A DNA stretch of 64,000 bases from Endothia cerciana (taxonomy: Eukaryota; Ascomycota; Sordariomycetes; Diaporthales; Cryphonectriaceae): the NCBI GenBank assembly GCA_026119935.1, contig JALRMH010000002.1:1550001-1614000 (forward strand). The letters run 5' to 3'. The notes below the pieces were generated by a model. That model worked only from the letters and a program-made list of their open reading frames with translations. It made no database searches and was not told where the DNA came from. A program made the translations under genes and the position numbers. Shown piece after piece: positions 33,536-46,282 of the stretch; position 1 is the first letter of the stretch, and every line of letters begins with the position of its first letter.

Positions 33536-36399
33536 TCCCTATTTCTTTTCCGCAGAGAAAATCCCCAGAACTACGTGTCGGTCGAGGACTTACCACGGCA
33601 TTCTGCCATCCCCCGGCCGGCCTCCCCACGTCCCGCTTTCACGAGACCAGCCCACACGAGACATAGTTTAAGACAGGCAGATGGCCGCAGTCAGATTGAT
33701 GGTCGTGGGAGGGGGGCGGGCGTGGTGGGGACCAGAGCCAATCGAGGTCGTCCCTCCGCGTGGGGGTTAAAGCGCGCGGTGGGCGGGACCTCCCCTCCCT
33801 TCTCCTTTCGAGTCCGCACCCGGGGGGAATCGCCCGGCGTCCGCGTAGACAGAAAGGCTGCTTAATGCTGATCCGGGTTCTGGTGAAATCAAGGAAGGGC
33901 TGCTGGAGGCTGCTACTATAGTAGACGGATTGTGTGGGTTCATTGGCCTGCACCGGACGCGGGGATTATTTGCTGCTGATGGTAACCATGTTCCGCCGCG
34001 GGACATCGATCGCCCCGGCCGCCAGTCTGAATTCTCGCTCTGCAATGCTTCGCCTCTTGGTCGACGTTGTCCCGCGCTTCCCCGTACACAATTTCAGGAG
34101 CTATCGTGTGCTCGTGGCGTTACTAGGGGCGGCAATCTGAGGTGATGGGGGCAAGTGTCCTCGTGACTATTGCTATCGTCTGTGGGTAGGCCGTGTGCCG
34201 TGGTCGTCGGTCGTTGTGGCGGCTGCCGCCGCCCTTTCGGTCATACGTCCCCGAGTCGTCTGTAGGCTGGGAAGCGCCAGGCCCGTCGACCTTTCAGTAT
34301 GTGTGGCATTTCGGCGCCGTCGAACTTGTCGGAACCTGTCATACTGCTTGCTCGGGGCACGTGTCGCATGCCTTGCAGGCGCTCTGGGTTTCATCGTACG
34401 GGCAACGGAGCAGCCAAGAGTCTGGCGTAACAGGGGAGGAGCGTGCTGGATTTATATGCATGGCAGGTTCAGCACGGATTCCTGCACCAGCCAATTCGAC
34501 TCCGGGATTTCCTTATCTCTGGGGAAGAGGGAGAGCCTCCAGCCTGCTCCACAGGCAGGCCAGTAGAAAATCAAGGCTGATCTGGCAGGTCATCCCTTTC
34601 CTGGCAAACGACTCGAGACGCCAATTTGCACAATCTTGATAACAACGCCTCCCTTGCTTTGGGGGGGGGGGCTAAAGATTGAGAGAGATAGGAGTTGATA
34701 CGCTGGCGAGGTCCCTATCTCCCAAGGGACCAAAACTCTGTGAACATCCAGGATGATAGGGCGGACGAGGCCAGTAGAGCCTCTGCTGTCAGAGCCCCTG
34801 AGTAGCACGCGACCAACCTCTCTTTCTTCTATTCGATATCCTTTCCGGGTGTATGGGATTAACAGCCCAGCTACTTCGTATTCGATAACAAACTCGGAAT
34901 ATGGCACCTTCTACTTTGAGGACGACAGGTTGTAGCATCAGCCAGCAGCATCCATAATCCCTCTCGGCCGTCCCGTGTAACAGTCTCTGATGAGGCTCGG
35001 CTGGTGTCGTTCTATCAGACATAAAAACCCAATGGCTCGCTATGCGATATTGGCCTCGTTCTATCAACCCGCCCTCCCCCCGGACTCCGGCTCAACGGCA
35101 AGGTATCTATATCACGCCTCGGTGATCCTTCCTACCTTTCCCCCTTTTTTTCCCTTTTCTCCCTTTTTTTTTTCTTTTCCTTTCCAATTTCGGCCTCCAG
35201 ACGTTGTGACCCAGAGGGGGACCAAGACATTTCTTGTTCGCTTATCTCTTGTGCCTGCCCCCTGCCCCACCTCACCCGGCCACGAGGGATCTTGTCATCC
35301 CAGACAATTTTCTGTGACAGCTGTCAGGCGAGACATGCAGGAGCCGTGATAAGGCTGTTCTTGTGTGTCTCGGGGCCGGAAAGGGGCGCCGGTGGGTTCT
35401 GAGGGCCGGCCCGCACTGACCGATAGAAAAAGAGAGCGTTGTTGCGCCTGGCCGTTGGAAAAAAGCTCAGGTCGCCGGGCTTTCTTTTCTCTTTCTCCCC
35501 TCCTTCCTGTCTTTCTAGGGGGAAAAAAGCAACTGAGCCCCCCGAAGGAGGCCGGGGTCCGTGGGCCGACCATCTCGGGCCGGGTCGCCGCGTTACGCTG
35601 CCCGCCGTTGTTATCTCGTGTGAGTGCCACATGCCTCGAGTAAAATGTCGTTATCACCAATACGGATGACGAATGTCTGCTTTCTGGGTCGGTGATTTTT
35701 CGGGGCGGCCCATGTGCAAAAAGGCGTGATATCCTGCCCTTCCTCGTGCCCCCCCCCCCCTCTTTTTTTCTTTTTGTCTTGTTTCTACCTGCTCTGATTC
35801 CTTGTGTCAGGGTCGATCGTCGTGGTGGTGGTGGTGCGAGTGCATGCGCCCTCCTGGTCTTGCTTGCAGCGAGCACGGGTATTTAGTGACATGCGAGAGA
35901 TGTCCACTTGGCAACGGCCCCGCGTGTGGACACACATGATATGGCTCTCGAGTAGTAGGGATCGTTTGGGTCGATGCTCCATCCTTCCGCCGCAGGGAGC
36001 ACAGTGGCTCTGAAGATGGGCCTGCGGCCGCGGCCTCGCCTTCTTGCGATCTACGGGGGAGGGGTCCCTCTGTCCCGCCGAGGCTCGCCGACATGTCGTC
36101 GTCTCCTTGCCGTGGACGACGACCCCAGCGTTGGCGGCGGATGAACGAGGGGGGACCGACGCCAGGGGAGAGAGACCGAGGGCTCCTCGAAGATAAGCTG
36201 TTCCTGGGGGCGTCACGCGGGGATGTTTGCTCGGCGCGGAAGGCACCGTGAGGTTGGAGCCCTGTCTCCTCGCGCCGGCAGCAGCCGCGCCCTCTTCTGG
36301 ACCTCCACGCGACCGACGTTCGAGAGAGCACAGCCGCCGCTACGCCACGATCACCAATCTACCTCGTCGACCCGCGCCATCACCGCCACCGAGACCAAG

Positions 36400-36443
36400 G
36401 CTGCTGCTGCTGCTGCCGCTGCCGCTGCCGCTGCCGCCGCCGC
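36400..36443. repeat. GCT/GCC trinucleotide repeat
   Basis: A mixed GCT and GCC run. Frames through it give poly-Leu, poly-Ala or poly-Ser/Gly depending on strand, with no surrounding gene signal. Confidence 0.8.
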
Positions 36444-39310
36444 GGTGCCCTCACCTCGCACGACGGGCACAGCCGGAGAGAGATATACCCCTTCCGGAGG
36501 ATGCCTCGGGTGGGCAGGGCGAGGATCGAGCCGATCGGGGGCTGGCACTAGGAAAGCGGGCTACACGACAACGACAGCCTGATATGAAGGAACTTCTCTG
36601 CCGCTGAGAACATGTTGCGCCAGGGTTTGTCTGTTGGGGGAGGCAGCGTCGCACACACTCCGCTCACCCGAAACGCCCGACATAAGGCGACGACGGCGAC
36701 GATGCGTTGGCAAACCCCCGACAACCGCGAGGCGCACATCTTCTGACACAGCTAAGGCGGGGGGGGGAAGGGGGAGAGGTTGGCCACCGGTGGTGGTGCT
36801 GGCCGGTCTTCGCTGGGCTTCCCGGATTTTGTTACTGCGGCACAACGCCCTCAGCGCGACCACCCCATGGCCCCGGCCAGTAACTGCACCATCCCCGGCG
36901 CGTAGGCAACAGCAATGGGCCCTGTGGCGGTAAGGCCCTCATGTCCGTCCACGAGCTCGCCCCGACCAACGGCACCCCACAGCGGTCCCGAAGATCGACA
37001 GCGGGCCCTTTCTTCAGCGACAGTAGCGGTGCTGGCGCCGGCAAAACGTCGAGACCGGGCGTCACGGCAGGGATCGCAACCCGGGGGGGGGGGGGGGTGT
37101 TATCCCGGGGTTCGATATGTCGATGTTCCTGATCTCTGTGGGCGCGAGGCGGTCGGTGTACCCGGCGAAGGGGAGGCACTCCGGGCCCGGAACCGAAAGT
37201 GATAACGACGACCACAGAGGGCGTGGCGGGTGGCGACGGCCCGCCTGGGGCAGCTCGCGGGTGGCGAAGTGGTCGTCCAGCCGCCGGACACCATCCGGCC
37301 GAACCATGCATGGGACGGGTGATCGGACGTGGCATAGGCGGAGGTTGTCGGTTCCGTTTGCCACCGGGCGGGAGCAAGAATGTGAAAAGGGATGAGCAGG
37401 AGCAACGGCTGCTCTGGCCGGAGTCTTATGAACGGAGAGTCTAGGGACGAATCCGACAGAGGGTGGTCACGGGAGGCGTGTCTCTCGGCAGAGGTTGCCT
37501 GGCCTGTAAAGAGCTATCCTTCTTGCCTGTAGCCGGGTCTTGCGCATGTGTGCGCGTGTCAGAACATGAAGTCCACATGCGAGCAATATAAGACCACCCA
37601 CAAGAGTCGGAGTATAAAGTACAAGGCAGACCCAGGAGCCTCTGTTCTCATCCTGCAAAAGATGCCGGCGGCCACACGCAAAACGGCAGTCTGTATTACC
37701 ATTGATGGATGGTATTGAAGGCGGTCAACCGCACTATGTAAATAGTCCTCAAAGGTTGTGAATGTATATCTCATTAACCCCCACCCCCGAGCGGCTCTTC
37801 TCGAATATGGAGCAACGGGTGTCCACAATAGAAATTGTAGCCTTTCCGAATCTACACCTCCGCCGTTTCGCGTGACCTATTCGAGGACGGACTTCCTAAG
37901 TAATACCGGGCTTCTCATGCGGGTTCTACTTTCGACCTCAAGCGTGGAGATGTGAAACTTTCAGACGGGCAGGTATTCCTCCGCGAGAAGGCGCCCACAG
38001 CCCGGCCTACGCTCTGCTGCCAACCCCCCGCCCCCCTTTTTGGGGGGGGGATTTTCTATCCTTCGACGGCTCTGCCAACATCCTCGGGCGTCAACGAGGC
38101 ATTTTCCATCATCATTTTGGTCAGGCGTCCTTTTTGGGTTCGACATCATACAACCCCACTACGCCACTGGGGAACGGCACCTTTGGCACTGTACCGAGTA
38201 CAGGGTGTTACGGTTCATGTTGAGACACCTCGATGGCCTCAGATTCCAGACCAATGCGACGTTGTCGGCTGTTCGCGCACCCCGGGGGCTGCCGAACGTG
38301 TCCATCACATCATGGTGGCGGTGAGACTTTAGCAAAAAAAACTGAAAGTTGGACTGACGACCAGACGAGCCATTTGTTTGCGTGACCGTCTGAGGCATGA
38401 AGCCGGAATAAGTTGGGACAACTGGAGACAGTCTAGGTGCGTGGTGCAACGGGCCTGGTTGCCCAGATGTATTGCCCTGATTTACAGGGGGTTTCCCGCC
38501 TCTAATAGGAGAACCAGAAGCACATGACAATAGACAAGGTGCTCCTGGGCGGAGCGCTCTCCCAAGTGCTGTTCCCCCCTTGTCCCCTTCGTCGATCTGG
38601 ATGACCCTGGGCTCTAAGGCGATATGTAAATTCGGGATTGAGGATGTACATCACCGGGTATGTGCTGCGTGAATCACCTGGTCTTGGCATCAACAGGATT
38701 ATTAGCAGCATGGGGAAAGTAGTGATGCGAATAAGTGTGTCCTTTGAAGTTGACGGTGCCGCGAATAAGGCTGAACCACGTGCCCAAGCCGACTTTTTGC
38801 CTTCAAGTTAGAACAACTCTGAAGATAGTGCCGAGGTCGTCACCCAACTTTTCTATCCAGCATCGTTGGGAAGTCTGGTCAGGAGGATGGCGGACGATCA
38901 TCAGAATATCCCTCCTTTAAAACCCCGCAAGTTTAACCTTCCATCTACTCCCCGCCATCAGGTTCACTGAGGCACACTCACCCTGCACGAATCTGGGTTG
39001 CTTGGCACAAACAAAACATAGACGAGACTCTAAAGATAACCGTGCTGCAGAACCCTTCAACTCTCGCAACTTGGAAGGGACTGCCGCATCTAGTCCCTGT
39101 CTGAGATCCGGCCTTTTTTTTCTTCTTTCTCTATTGTGTCAGATCGTCGATAATTCTCTAAAGTCTGTCCAAGCCATGCGACTTCCACTGACACCTCCAC
39201 GCACTCTCAGCCAACAAGGCCAATCTCACACATCCCCCCGTCGTATGCAAGTCTGAAGAGTCCTAGGTATCCCATCCAAGTAGAGGGGAACCTTCTCCCC
39301 TCCCTCCCCA

Positions 39311-40212
39311 CTACAACATCCCAAAGAACCCTACAAGTCCAGCCAGCACCACACCAGCGCCCAGCACACCTCGACCGGGCATCCTCACCGCCGCCGACGC
39401 GGGCGAAGCCCCGCTCGAGGTCGCCGCCGCCGTCTGGCTCCCCGACAGCGTGGTCGTGCTGGTGACATCCCCGCTCACGGCCTCCGCGACGGCCGCCAGC
39501 CCCGTGCTGACCGTCACGGCCCCGTCCGGGGCGGTGACCGTCTCGGTGACCGTCGCCGTGTGCGTGCTCCACGTCCAGCCCGCGCCCCAGCCCCCCCATC
39601 CGCCCCACCCACCGCCGCCGCCGGCGGCCCCCACCCACGGGCTCCCGGCCCAGGCGCAGCCCGTGGCCGTGGCGCTCCCGCCTGTGAACATGGGCCTCCG
39701 GCCGCCCCACCCCGAGCCGTCGCCGTCATCACCGCCGCTGCTGGTGATGGTGTCGCCGGAGGTGCTTCTCACCGGCCACGCGATGGTATACACCCCCGTC
39801 GACCCGGCGGCCGAACAGCTCGACCACGCCGCGCACAGCGACGAGGCCATGCTGCCGTAGCTCGAGGCGGCGGTGGGCGTCGCGGAGCACGCGGATGACA
39901 GGCAGGAGGTGGCGGAGGAGAAGGGGCCCCGGGCACAGAAGGCCGTGGGCGCGGGCCAGGCGGATGATGATGATAATGATGATGTGGGCGGCGACATGGT
40001 CGCATAGAGGGAGGAGAGGCAGGATTGCTGGGGAGGGGAGCACTGGATGTCAGTGTAACGCCTGGGGGACGGGGAAGTGGAAGTAGGGGCGGCAGCCCGC
40101 CTTGTGTTGCGTGGAGGGGAGGGAAGGATTAACTTACGGCGCAGGTGGGCGCTCCTCTATACCATTGTGCGGCGGCACCGCTGGCGAGGGTCATGAAGGC
40201 GAGGGCCTTCAT
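39311..40212 (-). CDS. Secreted CFEM-like protein, Gly/Trp-rich, probably GPI-anchored
   Basis: Exons 40212-40138 and 40027-39311 encode 263 residues. A signal peptide (MKALAFMTLASGAAA) precedes APTC. Using the acceptor CCCCAG at 40028 joins the frame as PTCAQSCLSS, the usual start of a CFEM domain (C24, C28). The distal part ATSCLSSACSAT ... SSLC (C67, C72, C90) also matches CFEM spacing, but only one Cys (C56) lies where two or three are expected. A Gly/Trp-rich stretch (GGGGGWGGWGGWGAGW) and Thr/Val repeats follow. The last residues (GVLGAGVVLAGLVGFFGML) form a hydrophobic GPI-addition tail. CFEM proteins act in haem or iron capture, cell-wall structure or host interaction. The two-exon model and signal-to-anchor layout are well supported; the CFEM label is moderate because of the missing cysteines. 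Confidence 0.65.
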
Positions 40213-40223
40213 GTTAGCGGATG

Positions 40224-40254
<31 letters not shown>

Positions 40255-42213
40255 GTGCCGCGTACCCGAATCTCTCTAGGGGGACCGCGAACGCCAAGCA
40301 GCAGAAGAGACGTAGACTTGTATAAGCCGAGGGTCCCAAGGGCATATCCCGAGATGACCAGCTTCAGAACGGGGAGGCGGAGGTTCTCATCTATTATAAG
40401 GCATACCCAGACTCCTGCCCCCCCCCACCCCCCGGCGCACAACAGCACACGCGCACGCGCATATGTCATGACCAGCCTCGGACTTCGCAACGCCATTACC
40501 TCAGCCCCTCCCCCGCCGTACTACCGGGACACAACAGGGAGACCCGTCAGCTCACCGAGCCCCGCCTGTCCCAGAACCGACGGGCCGGAGGAGGGGTCTA
40601 CAGCAGAACATGAAGCGCAACACGACATAGACGAGTTGCGCGCGCGCGCGTGTGAAGGGGGGAAGCCGTGCTGTGACGGCAGCGTGAACCACTCAGGGGG
40701 CTCAGGCGAAGGGGTTTATCTCACTACCGCCCTGGGTCGATCACCTGACGCTAGGCCGGAGGTCTTGGTGGGCGCAGTCGGGCGGATCCAGAAGGAGGAG
40801 GAGGAGGAGGAGGCAGGGCGTTGGCAGGATAAGGTAGACTGTTCTTCTGTCGACGCCACGCCGCCCGGCCCTGGGTAACTGACTACCATGTTACGATCAT
40901 GAATAGATTTTCCGTGAGGACTTGAGCATACCCTCGTGTTGACCTGGAGGGTGGAGGCTGAGCCCGAGGGAGTCCGCACAGCTGTTCGGGAGAAGGGGGT
41001 GACGACTGCCCGGCGGGCCAGGTGTGACACCAAAACCAACGCCCCAAGCCGGACGACGTCTTGTCATCTTGTCATCCACCCAGGGACTTCCTCCGTAAGG
41101 CTTTTGAGCGTCTAAGATGGTAGGCGTCGATCACCGACGGGACCGAGCCTCCCTAACCCAGACCGAGTGCCCACCGCCTTCGGTCGGGGAGGACAAGCTT
41201 GGGGAACGTCCGACGCGCTAGCCCGTGCCAGCGGTCCCTCGGGAATGGGATTCGATACGGTTTTTGTCAGCGGCTCAGTAAGGCATGAGGGCCGATGGTC
41301 AGGTGTGCACGTCAATGCTGAGACCATCCCATGTTGGTGGTCCGGATTGTAATCCCGGACTGTGGTCTCCCCTCTCGAGGGAACGAGCCGACTAGGAGGC
41401 CGACGCAATTCGAGGCTGGTTCAAGGTTATCTGTCGGGGGGGGGGGGGCCCGGTTTCTGATCTGATCAGATTAGATCGTCAGCAATCATTGGTGGTGACT
41501 CGACGAGGGTGTGTGTGTGGTGTGCACATACTATGTAGATGCCCACCTACCTTTGTCGACACGTGTTCGACTATGGAACAGAGAGAGAGCACTTGACGCG
41601 GAGCCCTGGGTACCGCGCGAGCTGGGATATTCGCAATTCATTGTTCTTACTCTGATCGACTGATGGCTACCTCCGCAACGCATTTGCTCGGACAAGACGA
41701 AAAAGACCGGTAGACGAAGCACAGCAACCGAACCCTTGGGAATTTCTCTGCGTCCCATGCCGCCTCCCCGATGCCCCCCCGACCGAGCACCCTGGGCGAC
41801 CAATGTTGCCTGCCATGCCCTCCCTGTATCTCCCACCGGCAGGACGCGTCGCCTTGTTGTATGCTCCCGATTCTCGCCCAAAACTCCTTGACGATGATCC
41901 GATGTGCAGTTCGTTGTACAGGGGTTCCTGATGAACCAATATCAAAAACCAACAAATATGAGAGGTCCAGTCGTGTGCGACCCCGAAGACAGACCCCCGC
42001 CATTGGTCCATCAACGAGGCCTCAAGCTCGTTCGTCAAATGTATCGTTGTCGCGACCCGCCTTAGTTGGGCCCGCACGGCCGGTCGCTTGCCCAACGCAA
42101 GTGCTCACCGGTGAGGACTTTGCAGGTGAAAGTCTCACAGGTGTCCGCAGCACTCGCCCACCGGTGATGTTCTTGGCGTATGGCTGTTGCTGCCCGTCAA
42201 CCAGTTGCTGACC
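40213..42213. other. Intergenic region between the CFEM-like and dbf2 genes
   Basis: It contains the CFEM-like gene promoter with a (GT)n tract just upstream of the ATG, a GGA repeat near 40794-40813, a G-homopolymer near 41436-41447 and a 12-bp CTCACCGGTGAG palindrome near 42103. I see no gene. Confidence 0.55.
40225..40252. repeat. (GT)n dinucleotide repeat next to the CFEM-like gene start
   Basis: About 13 GT units begin 13 bp upstream of the ATG at 40212, so they lie in the leader or core promoter. Confidence 0.9.
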
Positions 42214-44342
42214 CTACAGCATCGTGCCGAACAGTCCATCCGAGGTGATGGGTTTCCTCCGCGGGCTCCCGGTATCTTCGTCTGCCTTCCGGTGACGGAA
42301 GGTGAATCCGACGAACAGCGACTTGCCCATGTCGTCGTCGCGCTCGGCCATCTTCTCCAGTGCCGTCTGCTTCTCGTGAACCTCCTTGTACTTGGCCATG
42401 TCGGCCTCGTTGGAGAAGTCGTCGAAGTAGCCCGCATCCGTCTCGGAGTCTAGCTCGGGAACGAACGGAGCCTTAGTCTCGCGCAGGGCGTCCCAGTCCA
42501 CCTCCGCGAAGTATTGATGCGCATAGATGTCCTTGATGTTAGAGAAGCGCTTCGAACGCGAGTTGATACAGGTGGTGATGAAGGTCCAAGTTCTGTTAGA
42601 AAGGAAGTAGTTGGGATCCTCCCATACCGGCCTCTTCAGCACCTCCTTCCAGTGCTTCAGGTTGCGCCAGGTCTCGTCGGGTGTGGCTCCGGCAAACGGA
42701 GGGAACCCAGTCAGGGCCTCGAACAGCATGCACCCGAGGCTCCAGTAGTCGACCGTGTAGTCGTATTCCTCACCGCGGAGGACCTCCGGGGCCATGTAGT
42801 CGGGCGAGCCGACGATGGACTTGGCATAGTTCGCATCCTTGTCGCGCATCGACCGGTACCCATCCCGGCGCTCTGCCACAGTCCGCTGGTCCATCGGCTT
42901 TCCAAAGGGCACGGAGGTCTCGGAGGCCTTTTCCAGGCGGACCCGCATCGACTCGATCTTTGCTGGTGCCAAGAAACCGGCTGCCAGACCGAAATCGGTC
43001 AGTTTGACGTGGCCAGACGAATCGACAAGGAAGTTCTCCGGCTTCAGGTCGCGGTGGATATAGCCGAGCTGGTGAAGAGCGTCCACCGAGCAGAACATCT
43101 CCGCGATGTAGAACCGAGCATGCCGGTTCGAAAGGACCCCGGTGTTGTTCAGGAGCGTACGGAAGTCGCCCCCAGGTACGTATTCCTATCAGACCGTAAG
43201 CCGAGCTCGTGCCAGGGGCCGACCCCGCCCCTCCTCCCGAGAAGGGCCACTCACCATGGCAAGGTAGATATTCTTGTCATCCTGGAACGAGTACAGGAGG
43301 CGGACGAGCCATTGGCTCTTGGCAGTAGTCAGGATGTCCCGCTCAGTCAGGACGTGGCGGACCTCGTCCAGTTTGAACAGCAACGCCTTGCTCATGACCT
43401 TCAAGGCACACACCTCCTTCGTGTCCTTCTTCTGAGCCAGGAACACCTGGCCATAGCCTCCCTGTCCGACCTGTGTGAGGATCTGGAAGTCGCCCTGTCG
43501 GAGCCGCACCCGGCGCTTGCGAAGATTAGCTCGCTCACGGCCAGTGTACTTCTGCCACAGCTGCCTGTAGGACGCGTCGTCGGTCTCGGGAGGGGCGGGG
43601 ACCTCGGCCTGGAAGGCATTGAGGCGGCTCTGGCGGTTACCGACGTATGTGAGGAGGTCGAAGTAGTAGTCGAGGAAGTCTGGGCGCGTGAGGTGCCCGT
43701 GTTAGCGTGCTGCGTCACGGCCTCCCCCGCGGGCAGGCTGGTTTACGTACATAGCTGGGTCACATTGACCATGCGCCTCACGTTGGGCTTCTGCAGGATC
43801 TCCCGCTCCTCAGCGGTGAGGCCACGAGAGGTGTCGAACTTCTTGGCGGGAGGGGCCCCACGAGAACTCTGGTAGATATCCTGTCTGGACAGCGCGGCAT
43901 GGCTCGGCAGGGCCGAGAGTGTAGGCACTGACTTGGATGTGGTGGGTGGGGTGTTCTCCTGGCCCTGGTGCTTGAGCGGGGTGGAGGGGCTGCCCTTCTG
44001 CAGGACGCTGTCGTCGACCAGCAGAGTGGTGTTGGTGACATCGGCGTCGGGCGGCTGGAAGCTGTTCCCCTTGCCAGGCGACAGGCCCTGGACGACGGAC
44101 TGGGGGCGGCCCAGCCTGATGGGGGTGTCGAAGACGTTGGCGCCCAGCTTTGGGTGGTTCTCGTGCGCCTGGGGAAGCTCATGGGCGCCGGGCGGGAAGG
44201 ACCTCTTGCTGGGGCTGCCCACAGGAGTGCTGGCGGGCTCGATAAATGTGTTCCTGACCGGGGTCTCTGGGCGGGCCAGGTCGATCTTGCTGCCACCGTC
44301 CTTGCCGCCGGCCGCGAATACGTTAGACATGAAGTTGGACAT
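42214..44342 (-). CDS. dbf2: NDR-family protein kinase Dbf2 (mitotic exit / septation initiation network)
   Basis: Exons 44342-43751, 43679-43255 and 43185-42214 encode 662 residues. Introns of 71 and 69 nt join as VTQLYFLDYYFDLL and NIYLAMEYVPGGDF. The first 190 residues are disordered and rich in S/TP sites. The stretch from VTQLYFLDYYFDLLTYVGNRQ is the Mob1-binding N-lobe extension. The kinase domain has the Gly loop GQGGYGQVFLA, HRDLKPEN (Asp385), DFG (403-405), the long NDR-type insert, and the activation segment SIVGSPDYMAPEVL. The hydrophobic motif FVGFTF carries the activating Thr634. Dbf2/Sid2 kinases act with Mob1 below Sid1/Cdc15 to trigger septation and, in filamentous fungi, conidiation. 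All catalytic residues are present. The C-terminal LFGTML is not a motif I recognise. Confidence 0.95.
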
Positions 44343-44597
44343 CCTGCAGGCGTCTCGTGATTCGGTGGCGCGATCGATCGGCCTTGTTGTGACGGTGCGG
44401 CGCGGTGTCTGCGCCCAAGACGAGCGTGGCTGGCTGATGCTCGACCGCGGGGTTAAAAAAAAAAAAAGGAAATGTTGCGATGCCAGCGGGCAGAAAAAGG
44501 ACTTGTCAGAACGGAAATGCTACTGATCTCGTCGCAGACAAACACAGGCACGGGATCGTGAATTCCCTCGAGGTCAAGTGCCGTGTGGATATGATCG

Positions 44598-44598
<1 letters not shown>

Positions 44599-44628
<30 letters not shown>
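44599..44628. repeat. (GCA)10 trinucleotide repeat in the dbf2 5' leader region
   Basis: Ten perfect units about 260 bp upstream of the dbf2 ATG. In the sense of the dbf2 transcript it reads as CTG/TGC repeat. Confidence 0.9.
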
Positions 44629-44630
<2 letters not shown>

Positions 44631-44738
44631 GAAGGCGCAGCCCAACCTTGACTGAGCCGCACAACAACTTGAGCTGACTTGAGGTCGACGGGCGGCGCGC
44701 ACGCTCACATGTGAGAGGCCAGACAAGCGGTGGGGTTA

Positions 44739-44780
44739 TTTGGTTGGTTGGTTGGTTGGTTGGTTGGTTGGTTGGTTGGT
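44739..44780. repeat. (TTGG)n tetranucleotide repeat
   Basis: About ten units, followed by T- and TTC-rich sequence, in the dbf2 upstream region. Confidence 0.9.
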
Positions 44781-46236
44781 CTTTTTTTTTTCTTCTTCTT
44801 TTTTTTTTTCTGGCGGGATGCGATTCCCAGATGCAGATGCAGGCAAGGTACAACGAGCATGAGCTGCAGAGGAAGGCAACCAGCCCACTTTTGACCCAAC
44901 GCTGCAGTGGCAGGAGATCGCCCAGCGTCAGCGGCCCCGCTAAAAACATCCACTACCGTTGCGCTGTTGGTGCAGCAACAACGCGCCAGAACGCGAGACA
45001 GAGGCCCGCCAGGATCCAGCTTGCATTCCAGGTCCCGGCGCGCTGTTCGCATCAGGGATATCCCTGGACATCGACGATCCCCAGGTACTACTGTATGGTG
45101 CAACGGTACCATGGCAGCTACTCGAGTACGTACATCTCACTGCGATATCCGTATATCCTACACCTCTTGTTACAGCCTCGTGGCCGGGGCGAACCATGCC
45201 TTCTCGTGCCCGAGTTCAAGTAGGTTGTAGGTTCGGCGCAGAGTTAGCTGGCTTAGGACCGGTTCTTTGGACCTGGTGTATGTGATTCGATTAGTGTTAT
45301 TGTATATGTGCTATCCCTTTTGCCTGCAGGCCAGTCAGTGTCTAAATCACTCTTCAACTCTTGTCCACCTTGAACCATCCATGTCCGTAACTTCAACACT
45401 GGTCTACTGCCTCCTCTACACCGCAGACCCCCATCGCGACAATTCCTTCTTACACAAACCCATTTCCTCGACGGCGGGCTGCGGGCATCCTCTCCGGTCC
45501 AAAAAAAATAAAAAAAATCCCAATTTCGAAGAAGCTTGCCCCTCCCTTCTCATCTGTTCGCGTCGTGTAGCAGCCCCCTTTGGTCTGGAGTGATATCTGG
45601 GATCGCCTCCGCCTAAGATCTCATGAAAGGACTTTGTGATATCATCGTAATACCTGAATGTTTGTTGAAGACGGCAAAAGATGCCTAGGGGCAGAAAATA
45701 CCTGGTACATTTAAGGGCGCCACCGTCACCGAGTACAAGCGCGTGCCCAACACAGTGGAAACGTAGACGGAGGGCAGCAGTGAGGAGGACGACGACGGCA
45801 ACAATGATGACAAAAGCAACAACGATGACAACAAAAGGGAGCAGGAAACCTGGCGACTCTACAGGCCCTAGCCTTTGTTTTATCACAAAAGCCCATATTG
45901 TACTCTTTTCTCATCTTCCATTTTATTCAGGTGTCCTGAACCTCAACTTCTCTCTCCATCTCCGCGCTCACTTCCACTTGAGTCACCCCCACTCTGTCCT
46001 CCAAAAGTCTGTTCCCGCTTACGTATGGCCTTCGATACGAAGCCGAGTCCAGATAGCCTCACCAAGACTTCTATCTCAGCTCCGAAAACTTCATACCCAT
46101 GCCTGGCAAAACAACAGCAGGCTGCTATAAGCCTTTTTGTTTGCTCTGTGGCTATGTCCTATACCTAGGTTGTGGGTGGGTGGGTGTTTGTGTGTGACTT
46201 ACTTTTGTGACGGCGGAGGTGGGCGGATTTGGTTGT

Positions 46237-46238
46237 GC

Positions 46239-46282
<44 letters not shown>
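46237..46282. repeat. Compound (GT)n(GA)n microsatellite
   Basis: About eleven GT units pass directly into about twelve GA units. Confidence 0.9.

Larger units (their letters stand above)
26649..39310. other. 12.7-kb region without supportable genes, rich in simple repeats
   Basis: It lies between the nit-2 start and the CFEM-like gene stop. AreA-type genes have long leaders, so the first 1-2 kb may be promoter and 5' UTR. The remainder carries microsatellites, G/C homopolymers (for example near 28260-28280, 29740-29761, 35750-35760 and 37083-37096), palindromes and a hairpin, listed separately. Open frames here are short, overlap on both strands and lack the G/C third-base bias of the real genes. 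I found no transposase, reverse transcriptase or long terminal repeats by eye. A worn element or a non-coding RNA cannot be excluded. Confidence 0.5.

Noticed and set aside
45416..45886. Minus-strand frame with a strongly hydrophobic Val/Ile stretch
   Set aside because: The hydrophobic run is produced by a GAC/AAC-type simple repeat on the other strand; the rest is biased by an A-rich tract and has no motif.
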